Both the position numbers and the translations under genes were made by a program. Positions 33,440 through 46,247 of a stretch of 64,000 nucleotides of DNA are shown here, piece by piece. The DNA lies in the NCBI RefSeq assembly GCF_025698545.1, contig NC_068571.1:42441733-42505732 (forward strand), in the 5' to 3' direction. Under the pieces are notes generated by a model, which worked only from the letters and a program-made list of their open reading frames with translations, was not told the origin of the DNA and did not search any database. Origin of the DNA: Gossypium raimondii (taxonomy: Eukaryota; Streptophyta; Magnoliopsida; Malvales; Malvaceae). Each line of letters begins with the position of its first letter. Position 1 is the first letter of the stretch.

Positions 33440-33728
33440 GTTCAAAGGGACTTTCATTTCGAGTCTAATTTATGTTCATGTTGGGGAGAAAATCATATTT
33501 GGGTTTTTCAATTTACTTCAGATTTTTAGAACCATTTTTTCATTTATATGTTATGGAGAGATTATTATGTGTTGAAAAGAATGTGACTTCTTGTTTTGCA
33601 GTTACTATTTTTTTTAAAAAATTTGAGTTTCTCAATTTACTTGAATAAAGTTCGCAAATTTCAAGTTCTTAGTTGCGTAATTAGTATATTGCTATAAACA
33701 TGTTCTTCGGTATGGCCATCATTGAAAA
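33440..33728 (+). other. FLA7 3' UTR and downstream flank
   Basis: T-rich sequence after the stop at 33439. AATAAA-like signals occur near 33640-33650 (TTGAATAAAG). No further gene before the MITE at 33729. Confidence 0.5.
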
Positions 33729-34270
33729 GGGTAAACTGATATTAAAACTATTAGTAAATTTATAGTTTAGTCATTCAACTTCAAAAATTACAAAATGGTC
33801 ACTAAACTATTTTTAAAGTTTTCATTTAAGTCACTGAGTTGTTAAAATTGTTATTATATGGCATTTTTGTTCACATAGTTTGCACCAATTGAAAAATTTT
33901 CTTCCTTCTCTTTTACAGTTCAATTTTTTTCATAAAATGGCTTTAAACGTCACAAATTTATGAACCAAAATCTAAACAATTTTTTTTCTAATCTCTTACA
34001 CTAATTGTCAAATTAGCTTAGATTTAAGGTATGTTCTACTTGTCAAATTCACTATCAAATTTGTCATACCAATCGTCGAATTGTTGCCTGCTCACCAGCT
34101 GAACTTTCAAAGAAAAACTTAACATTCCAATAACTTAAATTAAAATTTTTGAATAGTTCAATAACTTAAATGAAAATTTTTAAATAATTCAATGATCATT
34201 TTGTAACTTTTTGAAGTTAAATGACCAAAACGTGAATATATTAATAGTTAATGATCTTAGGTATAATTTA
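33729..34270. mobile_element. long-inverted-repeat MITE, GGGTAAACT type
   Basis: The left end GGGTAAACTGATATTAAAAC pairs with the inverse of the right end (GATAAATTATACCTAAGATC). A stronger inner pair is TTCAACTTCAAAAATTACAAAATGG against CATTTTGTAACTTTTTGAAG. The terminal motif resembles the 449-bp element at 19269-19717, so they probably belong to related MULE-derived families. Right boundary approximate. Confidence 0.65.
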
Positions 34271-34386
34271 TCAAATGAAGATAAAGTATGGATTGGAGCA
34301 ATTTGGTGCATAACCTTGGACTAAAGAGGAACATTTGTGAAATTTTATAATTAAAATATATAGGATATATTTTAGAAGTTAAAGTA

Positions 34387-34440
34387 TGGTCTTCTCGCTC
34401 AGTTGGCTAGAGCGGGGTGCCAATAACGTGAAGGTCGCGG
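34387..34440 (+). pseudogene. tRNA-Ile(AAU)-like pseudogene or SINE head
   Basis: GCTCAGTTGGCTAGAGC gives a D-arm with an A box. TGCCAATAACGTGAAGGTCGC resembles the anticodon arm of plant tRNA-Ile(AAU), whose loop reads CTAATAA. The T-arm is missing after GGTCGCGG; a GGTTCGAGTC B-box-like motif occurs 50 bp later (about 34487). The acceptor stem does not pair. So this is a decayed tRNA copy or the promoter of a SINE, not a working tRNA gene. Confidence 0.6.
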
Positions 34441-36124
34441 TAGTTTTAGGTAATCATGGTTTGAGTACTGCGTAGAGGTAATCATGGTTCGAGTCAAGTT
34501 CAAATCAGATTTCAATAGAATTTTAGTTTAATTTTAAGTTTGGGGCTGGTTTAAAAAAATAGATTTAAAATTTTGTCTAAGCTCGACACAAATAAAAATA
34601 TTAAAACTCGAGTCCAGCCCGACCCATCAGTACTAAAATTTTTTATAATATTATTTTTATATAAAAACAATTTAAAAAAATATAATACATTAAATACACT
34701 AAAACAATATAATAACACTAAAATAATATTAAAATAGGTGTAACTTAACAAATGTCTCTAAAATAATAACAAAATTAACAATAAAACAATAATTATACAA
34801 TATTCAAACAACAACAAAATAATAACAATAAAATAACGAAATGATAACAGAACACAACAATAAAATAGTAGAAACAACAACAAAACAGTAAAAATAGCAG
34901 TAAAATACAGCAGCATCTTTTACAAATTCAGATAAAAAAATTTATCTAAGATCCGATTCGTTTAAAAAATAGATCTTATTTTTTATTCAAACATATTAAT
35001 TTAGTCATATTATCTGTAACACAGTCACCAGTAGAACAAACATGGCGCAGCCTAACCGATCAGTTCCAACGGAGTCTCCACAGGGTTAGTATCCACAGCA
35101 CAACCAGCAGCAATGGACTCAATAATAAAATATATTATTTAGAATATTAAAGAGCATTATTTAAAATTTTAAGAAAATATTTATCCTAATATTTACAATT
35201 CAATAAATAAAATTATTAAAAACTTAAAAAAATCCAAGAATCAATTTATTCATCTACAGTTTTTCGCTCATCCACCCAAACAGTGCCCTAAAGTAATCTA
35301 GTACTACTAATCATAAGGTTAATTTTGAAGTTCATCCCTTCATTTTAAGGAAATTGAAAAGTTAGTTCCTTTATTTCAATTTATTAATTTTGGTCCTTGT
35401 GCTTTATAAAAATTAAGAAGTTAATCTAATTAGATAAAATGATAAACTTATCATTAAATCGCTCACCTGAAAATCAGCAATTTAACATTTTATAATAAAA
35501 TTAACAATTCAACAATTTATATATAACAAAATAGCAAAAACAACCGTTCTAGTACATGTTTTATTAACAATTAGACTAACCTTTTGGTGATGGCAAAAAA
35601 AAAAAAAAAAGAGAGACTTACTTCTTAGTATTCATAAAGTATGAGGACCATTTTTAATAAATTAAAAAATGACTAACTTTTAACACATTATTTAGTACTC
35701 GTGTTTAATATATTTTTAATTTGGTATCGTATTTGGTACTTAAAAATAACAGTGTTAATTTTTAGTACTTAATTTTAGTTTTAAGATTGAAGTGATAAAA
35801 ATTGTAATTAACTAATAATATTAACAATTAACCGCATCAAATAAACCATAAAATAGAAAGAAAAAAAGTACGAGTATCATATTGTATTTAACATATTAAA
35901 CAAATTTACAATTGAAGCTAAATTTATTCTATTAATAAAATTTTACCAAATTAATTGAAACTAAATTAAATATTAAAAGTTAACATTGTTAATTTTGGGT
36001 GTCAATATTTGTAACTTTCGACAAATACAAATGCCACACTAGATGAGGAAAAAAGAGACAAATATTGCACAAAAAAAATTTACCAAATTTAAATACCAAA
36101 TAATTTATTAAGCGTAGAACTAAT
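34441..36124. other. intergenic repeat-derived DNA
   Basis: A-rich DNA with (AACAACAAAATAATA)-like microsatellite drift at 34790-34900 and two diffuse MITE-like inverted-repeat areas (about 35300-35700 and 35690-36110) without sharp ends. A short stretch at 35042-35110 is reminiscent of retrotransposon coding sequence (CAGCACAACCAGCAGCAATG), but no ORF is long enough to support it. Confidence 0.45.
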
Positions 36125-36445
36125 AAGAGATAGTTAGTCCCTAAATTTGACAACTTTTTTCAACTTAGTCTTTATCTTTTTTTTATCCATGTTATTCTTA
36201 AAACCTGACAGTTTTTAGCAGTTTTGGTCCATGTCATAACGTGGCACTTTGAGATTCTGACATATCATCATCTAAAAATTATGTAATAACGTGGCACAAT
36301 CTCCAAGTCCAACATTATCCAGGGACCAAAATTAAAAAAAAAAAGGTTGCCACATTCCAAGGCTAAAATGGACAAAGTAAAGTTTAGGGACCAAATTGAA
36401 AATTTTACTAAGTTCAGTGACTAAATAATAGCTTATCCCAATTAG
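36125..36445. mobile_element. MITE-like inverted repeat, ~320 bp
   Basis: The left side TAGTTAGTCCCTAAATTTGAC pairs with the inverse of the right side (TAGTCACTGAACTTAGTAAAA), and the interior pairs AATAACGTGGCAC with GTCATAACGTGGCAC in direct orientation. Ends and target duplication are not clear. A half-copy of a GGGTAAACT-type element follows at about 36460-36640. Confidence 0.5.
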
Positions 36446-36959
36446 TCATAAAAAAGTAAGGGGTAAACTACGCCATTAGTTACTAAAATATTGTTAAGTT
36501 TTTGTTTTGATCATTTAACTCAAAAAAGTTACAATTTAGTTACTGAACTATTTGAAAGTTTTCATTAGACTCATTGAACAATTCAAAAAAAAATATTTAA
36601 GTCACCTAGCTGTTAAGTTTTTTTTTTTAAAGTTTTGCTAACGAGTTCAAGTTAAAATTCAATAATTAGTGTAGTAGATCAGTATCCACTGATGAATAGA
36701 AAAATGTACTTTAGATCGAAGTTGATCTAACAGTTAGAGTCGAAGATTAGAGAAAAAAGTTGTTTGAATTTCGACTCGTAGATTTATGACATTCAAAGTC
36801 ATTTCATGAAAAAAATTAAATTGTAGAAAAATGATAAAGAAAACTTTTGATTGATGTAAAATATAAATAAAAATTTATATAACATCAATTTTAACAAACC
36901 TAACAATTTAAATAAAATTTTAAATAATTTATTCATCAAATTCTAACTTTAAAATAAAT

Positions 36960-37669
36960 ATTCACACATTTAATGAATAATTGTGTAGTTTATCAAGAGT
37001 TAGAAGAATATTTATCACTAGAATTGAACTTTATGGTGACATTTCAGGTAAATGAAAACCCCACAAAAAAATCTATTCTCTGTTTTTATTTAGCCTTTTC
37101 TCTCTCTTCTCATTCTCTCATTCACATTTGCAATCGACAGTATTGGCGGGTTCTCTGGGGACTAAACGCTTTTCTCTCATCTTCATTTCCTTCACTTAAT
37201 TCAATCATTTTTCATAACCCAATAGCAAAAACCATCCCTTCTATTCTCTCTTGCCTGAAAACCATACATACAACGAGCAAAGCAACAACAACAAAAAAAA
37301 AAAATGGAGTGGACCACCCTTCAATCTTAGCTGTTCTATCTCTGATTTTTTCTGTTTCTCATAAGGTTCTTTGATGGGTCCTTTTTGTTTTTTTATTTTA
37401 TTTTTTCTAATTTTTTTTATAAATATATTATTGTAATTTTCTTTTGGGTTTTCGTAGTTTGGTTTGATTGTTTGTCCTATTGAATTATGTATGTCCATGC
37501 ACGTTAATTTTAAACCTACGTGATGGTTTCTCAATTGGGTTTCTCTTTGTTTTTGCATTCATTGGATCTGGTTTTTGTTGAAACGTAGTAATGGTCCTTT
37601 GATTTTTTTTAATTTTTTATTTTGTGATTAAAGGTAGCATTTTTGGTGGAAACCAGCAAGGCAAAAACA
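36960..37669 (+). promoter_or_regulatory. fimbrin promoter-proximal region and leader with probable intron
   Basis: A CT-rich stretch (37085-37210) typical of plant leaders precedes a possible donor near 37366 (CATAAGGTTCTTT) and acceptor near 37631 (GATTAAAGGTAGC), 38 bp before the start codon. No TATA box is certain. The 133-aa reading frame here is leader sequence by composition. Confidence 0.4.
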
Positions 37670-40600
37670 ATGTCTAGTTATCAAGGTGTCATCGTTTCTG
37701 ATCCTTGGCTTCAAAGCCAGTTCACTCAAGTTGAGCTCCGTACCCTTAAATCCAAGGTAACCTTTATTTTTTTTGTCTAAAAGATTCAATTTTTAGTTTA
37801 TAACTCTTAAACATATAGTTTGCTTTTTGTATGCAAATGTACCAAGTAGCATTGTTTTAATTAGATTATGTAGTGAATTGGCAACCTTTGTTTTGTGATG
37901 GGACATTGAATTATCTGTTTGCCTTCAGTTTATCAACGTGAGGACTCAACATGGTCGTGTTACTCTCGGTGATTTGCCGCCAGTTTTCTCCAAGTTGAAG
38001 GCTTTTACTGAAATGTTTAATGAGGATGAGATTAAGACTGTTTTGGGAGAATCCAATAGTGGTATGGGTGAAGAAATTGATTTCGAGGGCTTTCTTCGGG
38101 TGAGTCTTCTCGATGTAGTGTATCCACTACTTTTCTAGCTTTGTTAATGACGAAGAAGATGATGTGTTGTGTGATTTGGCTTGTTTCGCATATCTTGTTC
38201 TTAAGTTGAATCTGTTTGATTTGGTGAATTGGCAGGCTTATTTAAATTTGCAAACTCATGCAATTGAAAAATCGGGTGGAACAAAATCTTCGTTTCTCAA
38301 GGCAACCACAACCACTTTTCATCATGCTATTAATGAATCCGAGAAGGCTTCTTATGTTGCTCATATTAATAACTACCTAGCTGAAGATAAATTCTTGAAA
38401 GATTTTCTTCCTATTGATCCAGCTACTGATGCCTTATTCGATCTTGCTAAAAACGGAGTTCTTCTTTGGTTGGTTCGCTAGCATACTTGAAACAGCTTTA
38501 CTCCCTTGTATTTATTCATGATTTGAAGTTTGTTGATGTTTTTAGCACTTTAATGCAGCAAGCTTATCAATGTAGCTGTTCCTGGGACCATAGATGAGAG
38601 AGCTATTAACACCAAAAAGGTTCTCAATCCCTGGGAGAGGAATGAGAACCATACTCTTTGCCTTAATTCTGCAAAAGCTATTGGTTGCACTGTGGTTAAT
38701 ATTGGCACACAAGACCTTGCTGAAGGAAGAGTGAGTAAATTCTCCTTCCTGATACCACTTTAGGTGTTATACACGCTTTTTAATATAAATATGCACAATG
38801 TTTTAACCTCTTTTTTCATCCTTTTTCTTTATGTAGCCCCATCTGATACTTGGATTGATTTCTCAAATTATTAAGGTATCGTGTTTGTATTTCATAGAAT
38901 CATGGAAATCATATTGATCATATCTGTTTTCTTCATCCCTAGGTGTTTCAAGGGATGCATTTTTAGTTATATTACTAATGAAGTTTACATTGCCATGAAA
39001 TCAGATTCAAGTACTAGCAGATCTCAATCTGAAGAAAACTCCTCAACTCGTGGAATTGGTGGATGATAGCCAGGTCACAGAATGTTAATTGGTTTTGCCT
39101 CTTTTCAGTGTTTTGATAATATCATATGCCGGATAAGTTCGGTTTTTGCAGGTCAGAAACAAAATTTTCTTTTGTTTGAATTTTGTAGGATGTGGAGGAG
39201 CTCTTAAGTTTAGCACCTGAAAAGGTTTTGCTGAAATGGATGAATTTTCATCTGAAGAAAGTGGGATACGAAAAGCAGGTTACAAACTTCTCTACAGATT
39301 TGAAGGTGAGAAAACACGTCAATTCAACAATTCCAGACGAGGCCATGTCAAACGTTATCTACAAAAGATAATTCTTGTCATGGTTTTTGCCTTTTTGGTG
39401 CTGCACTAATCTTCAGCTTTGGGCCTTAAATTCCACTAATCTCAGCAATTATATATGTATTCGCAAACAACACCTCCTCATTGGGATAAAGATTTGATTC
39501 ATGGTTACTTAAAATAAAATAACTAGTAGTTGTTGATGTGTAAACGTTGCCACTTCTCAATAAACCTCTTTATTTGTAGGATGGAGAGGCATATGCATAC
39601 CTGCTTAATGCGCTTGCCCCTGAACACAGTACCCCCTCAACTTTGGATACAAGTGATCCAACCGAAAGAGCAAACATGGTTCTTCAGCAGGCTGAGAAAT
39701 TGGAATGCAAAAGATTTCTCACTCCTAAGGACATTGTTGAGGGCTCACCAAATCTCAATCTTGCATTTGTTGCACAAATTTTCCACAACAGGTGATTTTC
39801 TCAACTAGTTAGTGAACTGATGTAGCTTCTGTTCCATGTATTTTAACTAGCATATAATTTCTCTTGCAGGAATGGTTTATCTACTGAAAGCAAAAATATG
39901 TCCTATGCTGAGATGATGACCGATGATGTAGAAACTTCTCGTGAAGAAAGATGCTTTCGACTTTGGATTAACAGTCTTGGAATTTCTACATATGTCAACA
40001 ATCTTTTTGAAGATGTTAGAAACGGGTAATGTTCTCTTTGTCTTCTAAATGTTTTGCTTTCCCAGAAATATCAAGCAGTTGTTGGATATTGTTTGGTTCA
40101 CCTTTTTTGTGCCTGCAGATGGGTTATGCTAGAGGTTTTAGACAAACTTTTTCCTGGAACGGTAAACTGGAAGCAAGCTAATAAGCCTCCTATAAAGATG
40201 CCATTTAAAAAGGTTGAGAATTGCAATCAAGTTATAAATATTGGGAAGGATTTAAACTTCTCACTTGTGAATGTAGCTGGCAATGATGTTGTGGCAGGAA
40301 ACAAGAAACTTATAGTTGGTAAGATCTTCCTCTTTACATTTTCCAACAGTACTTCTGCTATCTGTTTCTGATTGTTAATGGAGAAACACTTTTAACCTTT
40401 TTATGCCATTCTCTAGTGCGTACAGGGGCTGTTATTTTGAAGTTGTGGCCTTACAGTGGCTACCTTTTGAGTGGCACATTTATATACAAGCCTTGAAATG
40501 GCTCCTTGTTCTATATTACCCCATGTTCTGTAAAACAACTTCACTCTTCTCATTTTCTTTTCTGCCTCATTTCCAGCATTTTTATGGCAACTCATGCGGT

Positions 40601-41538
40601 TCTCTATGCTCCAACTCCTTAAAAACTTGAGGTCTTTCTCTCATGGTAAAGAAATTACTGATGCCGACATTCTGAACTGGGCTAACAATAAAGTAAAGAA
40701 GTCAGGTAGAACCACTCAAATGGAGAGCTTCAAGGTACATAAGCATTAGAACAAAATCGTATCTTAAAATTTCTCTTGTCACACATAGACTGATGCTCTT
40801 CTTTTTGTTGGACTCTCGGTTTTAGGATAAAAGCCTTTCAAATGGTGTATTCTTCCTCGAGCTTCTTACTGCAGTGGAGCCAAGGGTGGTTGACTGGAAT
40901 CTCGTTACCAAGGGAGAAACTGGTATGGCATCACTTCACCTTTCCATGAAACATGGTTCAGTATAATATTTTATAACACATGAGCAGTAAAAATAAGTAC
41001 CTGCCAAGATTTGGATCTTTTTGTTCCCTACCAAGAACGTATGAACTTTACACGCAAAACTTTGTTCAAGTCTCACACTTGCAAATAAATAGATGATACC
41101 ATGTACACAAATTCAATGGAAGAGATCTGTTTAGGTTTATTGTTGTTGTCACATTGCAGATGAAGACAAGAAGTCGAATGCAACCTATATAATCAGTGTT
41201 GCACGAAAGATTGGATGCTCCATTTTCTTATTACCGGAGGATGTCATAGAGGTAAACCATTTCTGAGTTCAAATCAACATGATGTTAGGCACTCAGTAAT
41301 GTTGCAGGGGATTGGGATCTTTGTAATGCGCTTAACTTCTCTTTTTTATGTCTGTTTTGCATTACCATAACAGGTAAACCAGAAAATGATTCTTACATTG
41401 ACTGCCAGCATCATGTACTTTTGCCTACAGCAGCAAGGAGAAGGGCCTGATGACAGTGACCTTGCCAGTGAAGTCTCGAGGTTGTCTGTTGACGGTTCAG
41501 TCTCAGATGCTGCTCCATCTCCCCAAGCTGAAGATTAG
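37670..41538 (+). CDS. fimbrin (plastin), actin-bundling protein
   Basis: Cytoplasmic protein that cross-links actin filaments through two actin-binding domains, each made of two calponin-homology (CH) domains. Fourteen coding exons: 37670-37756, 37929-38099, 38236-38468, 38559-38730, 38837-38875, 39005-39073, 39189-39305, 39580-39791, 39870-40025, 40119-40318, 40577-40734, 40826-40922, 41160-41251 and 41374-41538. Frame holds across all joins: 1968 nt, 655 aa. The N-terminus has the EF-hand-like region of plant fimbrins ([20 protein letters not shown]). CH landmarks: [63 protein letters not shown], then [19 protein letters not shown] and [14 protein letters not shown]. The Ser/Asp-rich tail is short. 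The length is normal for the family. Convergent with the BTB gene 655 bp downstream. Confidence 0.94.
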
Positions 41539-42193
41539 GGAATTCTCATAATAATTGAAGAAAATTATGGTAACAATTAATGACCTTAGATAAGCTTTCT
41601 AGTTTTTCTTCCCCCTTAAAACTGTCTCTAAGCAACTGGAACTAAGAGGCATTGTTCCAGTTTTATTGCCTTTTTTTGTAGACCACAGGAGAAAAGAAAA
41701 GATATGGGTCTGTAAAAAAACATTAACTACTGTTGGAAAATATTATTTGGATTGCATTGATTTTCATATGCTGAATAATGCAGAAGAGGGGGAGAATTTC
41801 AATTGGATTAGAAGCATTTGGCAATATTATACATAAATATGGCATGTTAAAATAGTAATAAGGTCAAAGTGAAATTATCATTATAGTACAGTGGCCAAAG
41901 CAGATATTAAACCTTATTAAAACAAAACTTGAAAACATTTCTAATTTCATTCTGCAAAATTACACATCAAAATCATACAACTCTTTGCTGCTATCATCAA
42001 ATACTAGCAAAAAGAGTAACCAAAAAAAGGGTAAAAACACTCACAGAACTGTTTGTATTAGGAAATACAGCATTATACATAAGAGACTTATTTTTCTGTC
42101 AAATATATATAGGGAAAAGAAAGAAAATTTCTATGCTTAAAATTTATCAGTTCATTTCAAGCAAAGACAAGACGGATGAATAAAATAAAGAGC
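41539..42193. other. convergent 3' intergenic region
   Basis: Shared 3' flank of fimbrin (+) and the ankyrin-BTB gene (minus). T-rich then A-rich, as expected for two 3' UTRs facing each other. No separate gene is supported; the small ORF at 41929-42183 has no recognisable content. Confidence 0.6.
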
Positions 42194-45100
42194 TTATATA
42201 ACATGATCATGGCCATCAGCAGCAGAAGGAAGAGATTTTTCTTGTTCTGCAACAACCATAAGCATCTCTAAGCGCTTATCAAAAAGTAGAGCGCTCTCAT
42301 CTCTCTTGTCAAGCTCAGCACCTTCTGCTTCAAGCCATTTTTCTCGAAGATCATCCAAAAGATTGGCTTGGTCTGTATTGATTACAGCTCCTGGGGCACT
42401 TGGAACTGTAGTCCGGAGTGACGAATCTCCAGATGGCGGTGGCAGTGTCAAAAGCATTGCTCGGAACTCACTTGTGTCGGCAAATGTCTCAAAGTTACAA
42501 GCAATGGTATCTAGACAATACTCACGTATCTTCAAAACACCATACCTACACGTGTCAATTAAAATTATAAAATAAAAGGCTTTATGGCCATAACGGCTAG
42601 TCTAAGGCTGATAATGGCATTAGTTCATCTGTTGACAAGTACAAAAGTTCCATGTAAAAGCAATTGCTGAACTATTCTGGCAGGCCAAGTAAAAGCTGCA
42701 TGCTAAGGGTCTACAACTCCCAAAGCTCCATTTAACAATCAGCAAATAGCTGTTGATTACTGTACCTTCATTGGTAAAAGTACCATAAAGGCCCCTGTAC
42801 TAGGAGTCGGACTGCATTTTGCCCCCTCTACTAAAAAAATAAGTAAATTATTCCCTGTACGTTAGGTCAAAGAGCAAACCAATCCTTCTGTTAAAAATTC
42901 CATCCATTTCTATTGTTAAAAACCGGTCATTGTACATCAGCATGCTGTACACATGGCATGTTATGTGTCACTTTCCGATTATTCTGTTAGCCACGCCAAT
43001 TTTTAACAATATAAAAAGATGAAATTTTTAATAAAAATGACCGATTTGCTCTTTAGATTTAACGTACAGGAACTAATTTTCTCATTTTTAATAGAGGCAA
43101 AATGCAATCTAACTCTTAGTACAGGGGCTTCTATGATACTTTTACCTACCTCTAGTAGCACGCAAGTACAAAATCCATTCCTAGACCAGCAATGACTCTA
43201 ATGTTCATTACCCCCATTTAAATAAATTTTAAAGAAATAAGGCATTGATCTAATTCTTCATACTTTAGAGGAAAATAAAAGGTAGATATACCATACATGT
43301 CAGATAATACAAGCCAATGGCACAATTCTGCCGGTGAGACCATCTCTAGATGTGGCAACAGTACATCAGCGACAGCACGCTTCAAAGGAAATAATAGATA
43401 ACGAGAAGCAGCATCAAACATTTCATCTGCCTGATTAATTAGAACAGTTAAAAATCGAATAATCATTCATTTAACTGATGTATATGAGTCACTTTCACAA
43501 GACAATATATGATACCTGATCAGGGTCTATATCTGTCAAACCATCAGTGTACCTGAGGCAGTTATGGAGCTATTATAAGTTCCATGAAGTTATGAGAGAC
43601 TATGAATAACTAAAGCACACTTGACCATGCCTCAAAGGATATCAAGTAACATATCTCTTGTCCCTTTACTAACATGATCTATGATGCAAGACAGCTTCAA
43701 GACCTTCACACTAGTAGTAGTAATGTCCAAACCACAGAACCGATTTAGAAAAAGAAAATCCTAGACTTTAGTTACAGAGCTGAAGTAAAAAGTAAGAAGT
43801 TAGAGAGAAAAGAAAAAAGAAAAAAAGAACACTTACATATACTCGATCATTTTCTCAAATGCCTCAGCACTCAAATCGTGTTCTTCTAGATATGGAAGGG
43901 TATCACTAGAAAATGCATCTGTTTGTTCATGAAATTCTTTCATACGAGACAATCTTGTTTTGAAATATTCTGATCTTGATGCTAAAACAACTTGATGACA
44001 ACGGAAAATCCTTTTGTCAACTCTTACACAAATATCTGCAAGATCATCCAGAGAGTCACTTAACTGCATTGCACCAACACGAGGCAGTAATCTGTCAATA
44101 CCAATGTCAAGGCTGTGTTCCTTGGATGACTTTGCCAGGGAAATTTGAAGGATCCGATGCAATGCAGCAGGAAGCCGGTCCTCCTCAGGTAGGGACACGC
44201 CCTGTAAAATATACCGTTTTTGAGAGTTGTCTACATCTCTCAATGCTTTGTATTCAGCATATTTTTGGTGAATCAATTCTTCCTCTAGAAACTTTTGTAG
44301 TGATTCACATTTGCATACTTTACAAATTCTCACAAGATCTTCCATATCATCTACAGCAACCTCTAGTCTGTCAGAATAAAAGAAGTGGATGAGGCTATAG
44401 AGAGCAGGATACGACAACTTTTCTCTTGAAAATCGCACTTCATTGCGACCTTTCCAGTCACTTTCAAACTTTTTCCTAAAAAAAGGTGACCGGGAACTTA
44501 AAATAACTCTATGAGCTTCAATGGGTCTGCCTTGCACAAAAAATACAACATCTGGTGGGAAATAATAGGAACTTGATGCCCCATTGGATGCAAAACCTGA
44601 TTGGATATTCAACGTCATGTCAGACTCATACATGCATATTACTCTCAGAAGAACAATACTTGCAACTAAAATGTGCTTATATTTAGGGACCCAATAACTT
44701 AACAAAAAGCAACACCTGCAAGTAATACGCAATTGACTTAAGATTTCATCAAAAATTTCAGTGTTCCACTAGTTTTGATATCTAGACGAAAAAAATTAAC
44801 AAAAATGCTCTTCCAAAGCTAGCTTTCACATTTACTTCATTAAGAAAATAGATTGCCTCTGATGGACATATATAAAGTTCGAGTCAATCATGCTAGAAAC
44901 TTACTAAAAACATGCACGTGCGCACGGCGGGGTCTAAAAGCTACATTCTTCAATTGAATTAAAGATTTGACTTGAAGCTACTAACCATGAGCTGATAGAA
45001 CTTATGTGATACCACCATGCCCCGAAAATTAACTTTCTTTTTTAAATAAGTACCCCCTAGACTTTAGTACCCTCAAAGTGGATCACAGCACCATACAACT

Positions 45101-46045
45101 TACAACCATTCTCTAATGTTAGCATTACAGGTCAAAGAAAACCAAAATGATGGAAACTCAATATACCCTTTTTCTAATATTGAATCCTTGACGCTAATTT
45201 AATGAGCACATGACCTTAAACCAATCCTCCTTATTAGCCAACATCGTTTTTGAAATTAGAGAAATGAAGAGAAGATTAGTGTAATGATGAAATTACTCTT
45301 TATTTAGTCAAAACAGGGGAGCAATTCTTAGTCCAAAATTTGAGATCTTTCCAATAATTATAAACAAAAAACACCAATATCTATTAACCCGATACGCCAA
45401 TGTATCAAAACTCCACTTTTACTAAACATCAACCATTAAGCAATTCTGCATTAATCAAGCCACATGTCGCTAAATAAGAACAATAATCAAGGTTTAATTA
45501 AGTAGCAACAGCTTAATCCTAATAAACCCACACCGAGAATTGAATAAAAGGGGGGGAGAGGGGATGAACTGACCCGAAACCTGGAAATGCAACCCACTCT
45601 CATTAGCCTGGTCCAGAAAACCCCGATTAGCCTCACAGCTCAAGAAAGTATCTCTAAGGGCACCCTGTAACGGGCCAAGAGGCGGTGGCCGAGCCTCAAA
45701 AGCCTTGAGAAGTTTCCTAACCTTCAAGTTCAAAGCAGCATAGTGACACCTATCCCCATCGAAGGTATGTTCGGAGCAAATAGCCCCATTCTCCAGTAAC
45801 ATACGGGCAGCATCCAAGTGACCAGCTAAGCAAGCATAGTACAAGGCAACAGAATCCCAGTTATCCCGGGCGTTAACGTTGACGCCGGACTCGAGGAGGT
45901 AACGGAGACGGTCTACGTCGCCGGCACGTGAAGCTTCGAAGATGTCACCGTTGGGAACCTTCTTGAGTGGGACGGAGGCGGTGAAGTCAGAGGCGTCAAG
46001 GTCTATGTCGTCGAGCTCGGAGGAATGGGGTGAAGCTGAGGGCAT
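42194..46045 (-). CDS. ankyrin-repeat and double BTB/POZ protein
   Basis: Probably a substrate adaptor for CUL3 ubiquitin ligases, by analogy with BTB proteins; substrate unknown. Five exons on the minus strand: 46045-45574, 44596-43837, 43552-43516, 43430-43297 and 42545-42194, frame-consistent, 584 aa. Residues 33-110 hold ankyrin repeats ([42 protein letters not shown]). BTB1 lies about 172-275 ([20 protein letters not shown]). BTB2 starts near 345 ([20 protein letters not shown]) and is followed by a BACK-like helical region ([20 protein letters not shown]). It resembles Arabidopsis At2g04740 from memory. Exon 1 ends at a GTCAGT donor. A nearby GTTTCG donor would break the frame. A MITE sits in intron 4. 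Confidence 0.92.
42773..43146. mobile_element. 374-bp MULE-type MITE in an intron of the BTB gene
   Basis: Starts GGTAAAAGTACCATAAAGGC and ends with the inverse type GCTTCTATGATACTTTTACC. Long imperfect inverted repeats include GTACTAGGAGTCGGACTGCA against TGCAATCTAACTCTTAGTAC. Same family as 49461-49783, with which it shares CCCTGTAC, TTCTATTGTTAAAAA and AGAGCAAA. No clean target duplication is visible (ACCTTCATT against TACCTCTAG). Confidence 0.8.
44597..45573 (-). other. first intron of the ankyrin-BTB gene
   Basis: AT-rich intron between the ankyrin-encoding exon and the first BTB exon, splitting a Gly codon. No ORF or mobile element is recognised in it. Confidence 0.7.
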
Positions 46046-46247
46046 TTGGGAATGGCTATGGAGATTTTCACTTCAGTTCCGGTTTTGCGTCGAGGCCCCT
46101 GTGGGAAGGGTCTTATTGCAATTGGAGGGAAGGGAAATCTATATTTTGGGCCCATTAAAAATGAAAATTATTGGATTCGGATTTCTTGCAACCTGGATTT
46201 TTGTCCTAAGTCATAACCGTTTACCTTTCACAAGTTAACTTTTTAAG
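46046..46247 (-). promoter_or_regulatory. 5' flank of the ankyrin-BTB gene
   Basis: About 200 bp between the ATG and a MITE. It includes a GC-richer stretch near 46085-46135 that is likely leader, and no clear TATA box, as in many housekeeping promoters. The gene's promoter must extend into or past the MITE. Confidence 0.4.

Noticed and set aside
35038-35110. Possible coding fragment with Gln-rich reading
   Set aside because: Only about 24 codons before stops, no family recognisable, no splice context.
37000-37374. 133-codon ORF upstream of fimbrin
   Set aside because: CT-rich leader composition and position suggest 5' UTR; no domain or homology recognised.
45575-45581. Alternative exon 1 donor GTTTCG in the ankyrin-BTB gene
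   Set aside because: It would leave exon 1 in phase 0 and break the frame of exon 2; the GTCAGT donor 7 bp further on keeps the frame.
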